Below, piece by piece: positions 19,823 through 28,236 of a stretch of DNA of 64,000 nt; the first letter of the stretch is position 1; every line of letters begins with the position of its first letter. The notes below the pieces were generated by a model, which saw nothing but the letters and a program-made list of their open reading frames with translations, searched no databases and was not told where the DNA came from. The translations under genes were made by a program, and so were the position numbers. Source of the DNA: Paramoeba atlantica (lineage: Eukaryota > Discosea); NCBI GenBank assembly GCA_977017575.1, contig CDRNVI010000053.1, positions 806,001 to 870,000 on the forward strand. Direction: 5' to 3'.

Positions 19823-20735
19823 TCAATTTTTTACACACCTAATAAGCGAAGTAGTACTGGAGGGGTTCATTCCACATACTCGTTGCTGTACCATTTCCCA
19901 TGCATTTTCTATAGGATTGAGGTCATGTGAGTTGGCAAGCCAATTTTTGATATACTGAATTTCTGATTCAAAAAGATAAGACTTTGTCATTTTTGCAGTG
20001 TGTGCGCCTGCTCCATCTTGTTGAAAAATAAAATTACGGGGGAAAGGAGTCTTACGCAGGGTTCTAATACACGTTTCGCTCGTAATTGAGCTGTCATTGG
20101 GAAGAATAGCTAGATAACGCCACCCAACTCCAATGGCACCCCACACATGGCATTTTGTGGCCCAACGCATTTTCTGCCTTGGAGCAGCCTTTTCGCCCGG
20201 GGCAACCCACATTTTTTTACGCATATCATTAGTATCAAAGATTTTTTCATCAGAAAATACAATTATGCGTGAATCCCCATTCCATGCTAAGGCAAACTCA
20301 ACCCTTTTAGCCTTCTGACGTTCGGTCAACGCCATAGTAACCGGGCGTGGGGAATAAGTATATTTCATTGCTTTTAAGTCACGTTGAACAGTGCGTTTTG
20401 TGACATGTACCCCCTTTTTACTCAATCTCCCCGCAATGCATCTAGCGCTGCTGTGTTTCGGCACTCCAGCAAGGTCTTTTGGTGAAATAATGGTTACTAT
20501 TTTTTTTCTGCGACGTAAGATATTTTTTTTTCGGTGTAAATATTTTGGTTTTATTGGTTTATTTTGCTTTCAGATATTGCCTCACATATTTTACAGAAAT
20601 ATTAAATTCTCGTGCAAGTTGCTTCTTTGGGGCACCGTCCTCGAACCTCAGGCGCAATAATGTCTTACCTATAGGGGTCATCCCCCCCTTTGGGGGACGG
20701 TACTTGGATTTTACCATGAAATTTTAGAAAACAAA
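19823..20735 (-). mobile_element. Tc1/mariner-like relic 2 (DD35E type)
   Basis: Minus strand. The main ORF (20464-19823, 213 residues) holds HTH_Tc3-like KKGVHVTKRTVQRDLKAMKY, first Asp in IIVFSDEKIF, second in FQQDGAGAHTA, and the Glu in WLANSHDLNPIENAWEMV, with 35 residues between D and E. A separate N-terminal HTH (APKKQLAREFNISVKYVRQY) lies at about 20560-20710 and ends at a stop before the main ORF. All three catalytic acids are present, but the N-terminus is split, so the copy is probably dead. It shares upstream sequence and HTH with relic 1, so both are one family. Confidence 0.8.
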
Positions 20736-21040
20736 TATTTCTGAAACTGACTTTTTCAAAAGTTTTAAATGAAGCTAAAAATCCCGGGAACGTGCAGATC
20801 TCAAAATTCTGGACGATAAAGTGGTGCTGCAACCCCCATGGGTCCCCGCACGCAAAAAATAAAGGGGGGTGCTTTATTCGTGTCGAGGGGTTTATACATA
20901 TTTACTACTTTCGCTTATAAATATATTTGCATACACTTACACTAGCAATCAGCTATAAGTCCCTCCTCGAATTTTTAAAGACTGGACTGTTTTTTGTCAT
21001 CTTTTTTTGAACGTGTAGAGAATTTGTTACAATGTAATCC

Positions 21041-21224
21041 AGGCTAAAGTGGACGAGGGAGATACTAAAGGCACCTTTGGAAAACCACCTCGAAACTGGA
21101 ACGGTATCACCCGTTAAAGACCCTTTTGCCACATCAGAATGCTCTACAAACCTGGAGATACCGTTCCAGTTTCGAGGTGGTTTTCCAAAGGTGCCTTTAG
21201 TATCTCCCTCGTCCACTTTAGCCT
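21041..21224. repeat. perfect 68-bp inverted repeat with 48-base loop
   Basis: Arm 21041-21108 (starting AGGCTAAAGTGGACGAGGGA) is the exact reverse complement of 21157-21224; I compared all 68 positions by eye and found no mismatch. The loop 21109-21156 is not repetitive. Perfect identity in arms this long implies a recent origin, active conversion, or an assembly artefact. A transcript would form a long double-stranded hairpin. Confidence 0.85.
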
Positions 21225-21242
21225 CCGAAAAATCCGAAATTG

Positions 21243-21490
21243 GCGGACCCGTCCTGCGGATACGCGGGGGGGTCACCACCGGGTAGGGGGGTGGAAAATG
21301 CGCGCCAAGACCCCGGCTACCCTTTCTGCGGTTTTTTTTCGAAAACTAATTTTTTCGAAAAAATTTGCTCGACCATGACCCCCCCCCCTGGACCCCCCCT
21401 GGACCCCCCTCATGGACCCCCCATTTTTTTCAAATTTTTTTTTCAGTTTTGGACCACCGGAGCCCCCTTTTATATTTTTTTCTTCTATTA
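21243..21490 (+). repeat. C-rich dispersed repeat
   Basis: Plus-strand partner of the 19355-19565 repeat. It contains runs of CCCCCC with TGGACCCCCC repeated three times (about 21380-21420), and ends GGACCACCGGAGCCCCCTTT. It continues into the TTTTATATTTTTTTCTTC repeat that also occurs at 35785. Confidence 0.55.
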
Positions 21491-21590
21491 TATTACTGTG
21501 TTCCCCTTTATATTTTCACTGTTTTTGTTCACTTTTTTTTCAATAATCAAGGGTAGAGCGGTAGTTTTACAACCACCGCAATTATTCTTT
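21465..21590 (+). repeat. dispersed AT-rich repeat (AGAGCGGTAGTT family)
   Basis: Shares TTTTCACTGTTTTTGTTCAC and AGAGCGGTAGTTNTACAANCACCGCAAT with copies at 16845-16945 (minus) and 35785-35935 (plus). The long T-runs give pyrimidine tracts; the 35.8 kb copy sits directly before the USP start codon. Confidence 0.6.
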
Positions 21591-21831
21591 TTAAAATATT
21601 TTGTTTTTCTTCTGTTGCGCTTCTTTCTTTTATCCTGCTTTTTTACTTCAACAGTGGCTCGGCGGAGACTGAGATTCTGTAGTGAAAAAGACCTGTGCTT
21701 TTGAAAAAAACGTTTTTATACCCATTTTACGCCCTTTTTACGCTCGCCGAATTTACCTTAGTAAGCGAATTAGATACGCACCGTATCTCCCTCAATGATT
21801 GAAACCCCTTGAAAGTCATATTATTTTTTAA

Positions 21832-22854
21832 ATGTCATTTTCTCGCCACTCCCGGGGTGGCATGAATCGTGTTACTGCTTCTCGGGCTTCCGCTCCAAAA
21901 CAATCATTCACACTTCATCGGGGGTCTAGCCTGCACATGCAGCGCAGCCTAATTTCAGCGCAGGAAATGGAAGAAAATTTTGAACGTCATGAAGACAGCG
22001 GACGTTGGTTTCGCACACTTTTGGTCGGCTTTATAGTTATTATTCTTGTCGGTTTAGGCTACATGAAATATAATTTGGAATACCGTGTTCATCTTCCAAG
22101 CGCATACAGTGAGTCTTCATCTAGAGACACACCTCTTGTGGATCCAATAGCAAAAAAATATTATGATCAGCTTGCCGTATCAATTGGTGAGAGGCAGACA
22201 CTTTTCGATAATTCACTTTCTGCTAAGGAGAGAAGAAGAGAGAGGTATCGCCTACGTAAGGCCGCCCGCCAATCTTACGAGGGTCACTTAAAACATCATC
22301 ACGCTCTATTACACTGTGGGCGTGACTGTGAGGGACGGCATAAACAAATCGAACTTGCCTTTCAAAATATTAATCAGAAGTTTGATCGAAACTTGTACGA
22401 TGTTCTTGGAATTTCAAAAAAAGAAGCTATTGATCTCCACAAGTTAAAAAAGAGATACGAAGATCTTACGAATCACGTCTCAGAAGAAAACGATGAAGAT
22501 CGTGCAATAGAGCTGGAAGAACTACGCGACGCTTTCGACGTTTTGTCTGATGCAAACTCACGCAATTTTTACAACTTGTATGGCTTACGACCCCCTGATG
22601 AGATGAAGCATACTTCAGCTCGTTTTGGTGGTTGGGGACAAGAATATTCTAATGCTAGGTCAGTACACATGCGTATTGCAATGGAAATTTTAAAATATGT
22701 TGACTCATATTGGCTTGATCTTGGTGTGCTTGCGGCTTGTCTCTTTTTTGTAGCTGTAGCAATGTGGGTTAAATACCCTGAACTAGTTGAGCTTGCAGAG
22801 CGCATGGAAGAGCATGAGCAGCGTGTTCTTCAAATGAATAGAAAAGATCAATAA
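21832..22854 (+). CDS. J-like membrane protein without HPD
   Basis: A 340-residue protein. N-terminal 60 residues are soluble, then a transmembrane helix (TLLVGFIVIILVGLGYM, about 64-80). Residues about 195-262 form a J-like domain: NLYDVLGISKKEAIDLHKLK, KKRYEDLTNHVSEEND, then ELRDAFDVLSDANSRNFYNL. The place of the HPD tripeptide is occupied by TNHVSE, so it should not activate Hsp70 in the usual way. A second hydrophobic helix (LDLGVLAACLFFVAVAMWV, about 298-316) and a short charged tail follow. A Sec63- or Pam16-like role as a non-activating J-like partner in a translocation complex is possible; no specific name is supported. Confidence 0.75.
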   Translation: MSFSRHSRGGMNRVTASRASAPKQSFTLHRGSSLHMQRSLISAQEMEENFERHEDSGRWFRTLLVGFIVIILVGLGYMKYNLEYRVHLPSAYSESSSRDTPLVDPIAKKYYDQLAVSIGERQTLFDNSLSAKERRRERYRLRKAARQSYEGHLKHHHALLHCGRDCEGRHKQIELAFQNINQKFDRNLYDVLGISKKEAIDLHKLKKRYEDLTNHVSEENDEDRAIELEELRDAFDVLSDANSRNFYNLYGLRPPDEMKHTSARFGGWGQEYSNARSVHMRIAMEILKYVDSYWLDLGVLAACLFFVAVAMWVKYPELVELAERMEEHEQRVLQMNRKDQ

Positions 22855-23301
22855 TCGGAAGGTTCTCTTTCTGCTAGAGACGACAAGACGAATCAGTTGG
22901 CAATCTGTTAATAAACCAATCCTCAAAATTCACATCGTTTTGTAAAATCAGAAATAGAGCAACATACATGCATGTTTTAGTCTCGACGCTCTTGTCGAAG
23001 AAGACTCGTTTATTTTTTCAATGAAACAGTTTTTTTCGTGCACACATTCTACGTACTGTAAGTATCTACAGTAGCTATCGCATAGTATTGCACTTATCCA
23101 ACACACTATTGAAAATGGGCTTAGTTTCTTATACTACTGATGTCACTAAATTTTGCATGAAACTTTCGAAGAGCTTTGAACTGATTTTATACTTTTCTGT
23201 TTTTCGACTCATGAAATTTATTTTTTTATTTTTATCGCTGTAAATAAAACTTTTATTAAATGTAATTGTTCTCTTTTTCGGATTCTATTCTTATTTACAA
23301 T
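22855..23301 (+). other. intergenic J-like gene to HMG gene
   Basis: About 450 bp, AT-rich, no repeats noticed. It ends in a pyrimidine-rich tract (TTCTATTCTTATTTACAATAG) with AG at 23302-23303, one base before the HMG start codon, a candidate trans-splice acceptor. Confidence 0.45.
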
Positions 23302-23304
23302 AGC

Positions 23305-23841
23305 ATGTATCGCATTTCTCCGTCACTTCTTTCCTCCTTTCCGGCAGGATTTCTTAAGTTTGCGCAAAGATGGAGAAGCAAATTCGAAAAGAAAAATCCT
23401 ACACTGACCAATGAAGCTGTTACAAAGCTACTATTGCAGAAATTTGAAGGAATTTCTGAAGAGAGACGCTCGCGTTACGCTCTTAAGGATGTGGCAACTG
23501 AAGATGGACCCCTTCGTATGGCGCAAGTGACGAATACAGAACTTCTTAAAGGTCCTATAAAACAAGGAACTCCTGAATTTGGAGCACATACGCCCGCCGA
23601 ACTTCTTCATTACCGGCCGCTTTGCATGAAAGATGTTCAAGTGTTTGCGTCAGCTTTGGCAGAACAAGGAAAGTATAGCACATTTTTTACCTATTTTATG
23701 AAACATTATCCAGAGGTACGTGAGCTCCATCCCAAACTGACTATGCAAAAGATTTCGAAGCTAATGGGTGAAACGTGGCGGACCTTAAGTCCCGAAGAAA
23801 AGAAGGCTTACGGACGTTCGGAATGTGGCACAGAAACTTGA
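23305..23841 (+). CDS. tandem HMG-box protein, probably mitochondrial
   Basis: A 178-residue protein with two HMG-box-like domains. Box 1, about residues 18-58, contains RWRSKFEKKNPTLTNEAVTK and FEGISEERRSRYA. Box 2, about residues 132-175, contains FTYFMKHYPEVRELHPKLTM, ISKLMGETWRTLSPEEKKAY. The first 15 residues (MYRISPSLLSSFPAG) are free of acids and amphipathic, fitting a mitochondrial presequence. Two short HMG boxes in a small mitochondrial protein is the layout of mtDNA packaging proteins (Abf2/TFAM; kinetoplast-associated HMG proteins in trypanosomes). The start at 23305 is the first ATG after the AG at 23302-23303. Confidence 0.8.
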   Translation: MYRISPSLLSSFPAGFLKFAQRWRSKFEKKNPTLTNEAVTKLLLQKFEGISEERRSRYALKDVATEDGPLRMAQVTNTELLKGPIKQGTPEFGAHTPAELLHYRPLCMKDVQVFASALAEQGKYSTFFTYFMKHYPEVRELHPKLTMQKISKLMGETWRTLSPEEKKAYGRSECGTET

Positions 23842-24385
23842 ATTTTCCTTTGATATTTCTAGGTGTACTAATTTAGCATTTGATATTATTGAAGAAAACA
23901 GAATTCTTCGAACAGAATTTTTTTTTGAAGTGATTACATGCAAAGATAAACTTGTGATTTGAGTACTCTGTTTCGTAGTTTTACACCTCTTTTACAACTT
24001 CTTTTGCGCCGGTAGGTCTACAGAACTCCTACCAATGGGTAGGTAGTTTTTAGTATCTTCGAAAGATCGATTCTGTTTTCTTGTCTTAAATTCTAAAGCA
24101 ATTTTTGCCAAAACTGTTTCTTTGGTCATAACTGCTTTTACTTTTTTGGGGTCAAAATTCTTTTTTGGGGTCACCCCAAAAAATTCGAAAAAGTTTATTT
24201 TTTTTTTCATTTTACTTATCCGAGCTGTATTGTTTTCCACAAATGGGTTTTTCATACGGCTCTCTCCGTGTCACTCGCATGTAGAGTCGCACAATAGTAA
24301 AATTCTTGGAGATTTTACTTTTTTTCTTTACGATTTCTGGCAACTTTCAAAATGGACTTGTTTTTTTAACATTTTAATATTTTCA
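23842..24385 (+). other. intergenic before PUS7, with perfect short palindrome
   Basis: About 540 bp. At 24161-24183 TTTTTTGGGGT and ACCCCAAAAAA are perfect 11-base arms around one C. The frame of the next gene is open from 24122 but the translation here (FFGVTPKNSKKFIFFFILL) looks like spacer, not protein. No other feature was seen. Confidence 0.45.
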
Positions 24386-26779
24386 ATGATCTCTAGAAAG
24401 CTTACTAATGGTGGAGAATCCTTCCATTTCTATCTTGAGGAATATCTTCACGAAAAAAACATATCCAAGGAGCATGCAGTACAGTATGCACCTCCTATCA
24501 AGCTAATGCCACATGATTTTATAGTTTATGAACTCTCCGACAACGGGGTCGTAGTAGGCTATAAATCTGATCCATTTCGTACAATTTGTTCTGCTGCTAA
24601 CGCTTCAAATAGGGTAAGACACGATACCGCACCAGATGTTGCTTTCCATGACCAGGAAGCTGTTTTTTGTAGTTGTTGTGGCGGCAAATTTGCGATTGAC
24701 GCTAAATTGAAAAAGGCAAGGTCTCTGCTTTTTAGCATTCCCAAACAACTTACAGCACTCGATTTTCAGAGCAACTCTTTCATATTTGAAGGTATTAAAG
24801 ATTGGAATAGCCGATTAGAGGAGCAATTATGGGAGCTAAACTTTAGCGAAATCGAAAGAAAAATTGACTCACTTACTGAAAATATTAAACTCTCCATAAT
24901 GACAAAATTCAAGCGCCTTGGTGATATTACGGAAAATGGCGAGATTCTGTTTAAACACCTAAAAGAGTTCGGAATGTGTGCAATTCAGGAAAAATGGAAT
25001 CCACTCAGTATCTCACTTGGTACTTGGAAATGTAAGAATGCACGTTCTGACTTTCGCCGCTCAATCGCTTACAATTTTCCAGCGTTAATAACCTCTCTAA
25101 CATCTAACAAAGAACTGATACTACATCCTTCTGAGTGTTATGTTAAAATATTGGTACCGAGTTTATTGCTCGCAGATGCTAATTCGTTAGTTCGTAGAGG
25201 TGTTTATAATTGCCGTGATTCATCTCCTCTTATTATTTCTTATCGCGAGGGGGCCACAAAAGCTGTGAAACACGCGCTGCGACAATGGCTTCAAAGTGCA
25301 TATAAACCTTTTTATGTTCAGGCTAAAAACGGCAAGCTACTTCTAGAACTTCGTGGAAACTCATCGGTATATACCTACTACGGGGAATGTGGGAAAAACT
25401 CTTCTCGAACGAATCATTTAATAAAATCAAATTGTTTGGAAAACAGTTCCTACAGTAATATTAACTCATGCTTAACCATCAACTCAATGAGCGCAGGTAA
25501 ACATCAGATAGTATCTGAGCAAGAGGAAAGTAGAAAAGAAACTAGTCTCGAAGTGTTCATTGATGATTGCTCATGTTTTAACAATTCTCAAATTTACACG
25601 CAATTTTGTTTAACCAAGTATAATGCGGAGCATTTTACAGTAGTAAAATCCTTGCAAAAAACACTGCGTTGTCGTAACGCAGATATTTCTTATTGTGGGA
25701 TAAAAGATAAACTAGCTGTCACAACACAGTACATTCGAATAAGGGGGTATAAAGCTCGGCAAAAATTATATGAGCTAAATCGGTCTGAGCATTTTAATTC
25801 CTGTGAAAGTTGGTATCACATTTCTGACGTAGGCTACTTCCCTAGTCCTTTGTACCCTGGTAAATTACGTGGAAATCGTTTTCGCATCACAGTAAGAAAT
25901 TGGTTTGAGTCCTATAATGAGTGTAATATCAATATCGCTGCAACTAAGCTGGTACGCGATGGATTTTTAAACTATTTTGGTACTCAACGCTTTGGAGACG
26001 AAGAAGATTGGTACCCAGTTGCTGCACACTTACTAAAAAAGGATTACTGTAGAGCGTACTCTCTTTTGAAATGTTCACCCGCGTTTCAACTGTATAGGAG
26101 AACTAACCTAAAACGTCAGAGAAGTCCAACCTCTGAAACCGAAGCTTTGAATTTTTTGAAACATATTCCCTATCGCGAGTTATTACTTCACTATCACGCT
26201 TTTCAGTCTCTTGCTTGGAATTTCGTCCTTACTAAGCACGTGCAAACATTGCGAATCCAAATTTCTGCATCTAGCCTTGCTCTTGAACAAATTTTGAAGC
26301 AATATCTTCCTGAAACTATTCCATTACTTTCTAAATCTATTGTCAGTTTAGTTGAAACAGACTCTCGCACTGTTCAATATTATAATGACTTTCTGAGCCT
26401 TTATAAGCTTTCATGGGAGGATCTCTCTTTCAATCCAACTATTGGCATTCGTATCCAATCACCTTCTCGTCCCACGATTCAACGTCTCAATCACTTATTT
26501 TTCTATATTGAAAGAATTCCGACTCTTTTAATAGACCGAACAATTCTTACTCATATAAACGGCGACCAAGGGCTTCTGAAAGAAAAATTTGATTCAGCAA
26601 TACAGCCAAATCCTTTACCCGAGAACAATAGTCAAACATATGATACTCAAGCTGTACTGACTCTCCAATTTGAACTTTCTTCATCAACATATGCGACAGT
26701 TGCCCTTCGAGAATTTTTCTTGCTTTGCAGTCTAGCTCCTTGGGCTGATCGAAAGGTTTCCCAGACGCTAGCGGCATGA
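24386..26779 (+). CDS. PUS7: tRNA pseudouridine synthase PUS7 (TruD family)
   Basis: A 797-residue protein counted from the ATG at 24386 (MISRKLTNGG); the open frame extends 88 codons upstream into T-rich sequence that is unlikely to be coding. The family entry motif DFIVYELSDNG is near residue 50. The catalytic TruD motif ADISYCGIKDKLAVTTQYIR is at about 430-449, with the nucleophilic Asp in GIKDK. RGNRFRITVRN (about 495) and the GTQRFGD motif (about 532-538) follow as in other TruD enzymes. PUS7 forms pseudouridine in tRNA (position 13 and others), snRNA and mRNA. The protein is longer than bacterial TruD because of N-terminal and internal inserts, as in eukaryotic PUS7. Gene body is AT-rich. 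Confidence 0.9.
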   Translation: MISRKLTNGGESFHFYLEEYLHEKNISKEHAVQYAPPIKLMPHDFIVYELSDNGVVVGYKSDPFRTICSAANASNRVRHDTAPDVAFHDQEAVFCSCCGGKFAIDAKLKKARSLLFSIPKQLTALDFQSNSFIFEGIKDWNSRLEEQLWELNFSEIERKIDSLTENIKLSIMTKFKRLGDITENGEILFKHLKEFGMCAIQEKWNPLSISLGTWKCKNARSDFRRSIAYNFPALITSLTSNKELILHPSECYVKILVPSLLLADANSLVRRGVYNCRDSSPLIISYREGATKAVKHALRQWLQSAYKPFYVQAKNGKLLLELRGNSSVYTYYGECGKNSSRTNHLIKSNCLENSSYSNINSCLTINSMSAGKHQIVSEQEESRKETSLEVFIDDCSCFNNSQIYTQFCLTKYNAEHFTVVKSLQKTLRCRNADISYCGIKDKLAVTTQYIRIRGYKARQKLYELNRSEHFNSCESWYHISDVGYFPSPLYPGKLRGNRFRITVRNWFESYNECNINIAATKLVRDGFLNYFGTQRFGDEEDWYPVAAHLLKKDYCRAYSLLKCSPAFQLYRRTNLKRQRSPTSETEALNFLKHIPYRELLLHYHAFQSLAWNFVLTKHVQTLRIQISASSLALEQILKQYLPETIPLLSKSIVSLVETDSRTVQYYNDFLSLYKLSWEDLSFNPTIGIRIQSPSRPTIQRLNHLFFYIERIPTLLIDRTILTHINGDQGLLKEKFDSAIQPNPLPENNSQTYDTQAVLTLQFELSSSTYATVALREFFLLCSLAPWADRKVSQTLAA

Positions 26780-27662
26780 TTCTTACAGATGAACGATCAT
26801 GGCCTTTTATGATACTGCTCCCCCCTCCATTAATTTCTAAACCCCTCCCCCGCGCGCAAGAGTTAACCTTCCTCTCTATAGTTATTATTCTCATTTTTTT
26901 ATTATTCACAATTGTTTCATTTTAGGCTAAAAACTTTTTATTTTTCAAACTTCATGCCGGGACTGGCGAGACGTTTCACTGAAATAGATAATAAACCATG
27001 TTCCAAGATAGTATACCCATGTCCACTTAGTATATCTACTCCCTTCAACACAACAGAAGCGGATGACGTCCCGTTCTAGAAGCGACAGTGCAGCATTTCT
27101 AGCAATAACAGGCAAAGCACCTTAATTGAAGGCCAAGGCACCATTTTTCTAGCAAGTATACTGTAGAGAAGGAACGCACCGCGAAGCGGCGCAAAAATTT
27201 TGGTTTTGCCTTTTAGACAAAGTTTAGTATACCGTACCCACTTACTGTGACCCCCCCCCTTTATACTTCGCCGGTCAGACCCCCGCCCTTTATACTTCGT
27301 TACTGCTCAAAATGGGCGAAGTACCGTCACCCCCCCTCACTTGTCCCGACGAAAAGGCCAAAAAAGCGGAAAAGGCGGAAAAGGCGCGTGGTAGGACAAG
27401 TCACGTAGCACCACGAGGAGGTCTCGACCTTACTTCCCCGTTTCGGTTTTGTGCCCAACTTTCAGAGGAAGTTGAGATTTTTTACAGAAACGGTAACTTT
27501 ATCGTTTGAGCAGCTTTCCGAATATAACGAAAACGTTACTCCAGTAGTCCAACCAGATTTCGACGTAGTGCTGGTACATTTACTTTTCACGCTGGCTTTC
27601 TTGATTTCTTGTGCAATGGGTCCAACCTCTGATTGCGCGCTCCATATTAGGTGAGGTGCCAC

Positions 27663-28058
27663 TCACACACTGAGAGGGTTGAAACCTATGAAAGGCAAAA
27701 CCCGCATATTCCTCATTGACGTGGCGGAGAAAAGTACTTTGTCAAAAATAGTGAAGAACATACTTGGTCTCCATCGTGCGCTGCAAAACTTATTCTCGGG
27801 CTCGATCTTTCGGCTACACACACCACACCGCCACGTACTGAAGGCTCGTGGCTCTTTTTCACACGGTATCCCCGCCTTATTGGCTAAGTCGAACAGGTAT
27901 TTCACCAAACTATTGTGTTTTGTTGTGGCATTAAAACCGTAGCATTGTACGCATCCAGGTATGTGGTGTAAAGCAGATTGACTGTTCAGTAGTGTTTTGC
28001 ACCCAGGGCATAAAAGCTTCTCAGATAAACGAGGATGGGCTATTCCTAAACGCGTCAT
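27663..28058 (-). pseudogene. LINE reverse transcriptase C-terminal fragment
   Basis: A 131-residue minus-strand ORF. It reads RLGIAHPRLSEKLLCPGCKT, then HHIPGCVQCYG and KHNSLVKYLFDLANKAGIPC. The pattern CPGC ... HH..GC ... (R/K)HN.LV..L..L...AG....EP is common at the C-terminal end of some non-LTR retrotransposon polymerases, after the RT domain. No RT motif lies upstream on this strand before other elements begin, so only the tail of the ORF is present. Identification is by pattern only. Confidence 0.4.
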
Positions 28059-28236
28059 AATGGCCAGTTACCTATAATAGTTTGAGAGTTTGGGACCTAG
28101 ACTAGCTTTCTACGTCGTCGTTTACACAAGATACCCCTTCTTGAAGCCGTACACGTCTCCCAAAATGACGCCCCAAAAAATAGGTGTCCTGGCAAAACTT
28201 GGCAAAACCCGGCAAAACTTAACAGGTTTCAACCCT

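Noticed and set aside
24122-24385. Upstream extension of the PUS7 frame
   Set aside because: The 88 extra codons are T-rich spacer with a palindrome and no conserved protein sequence.
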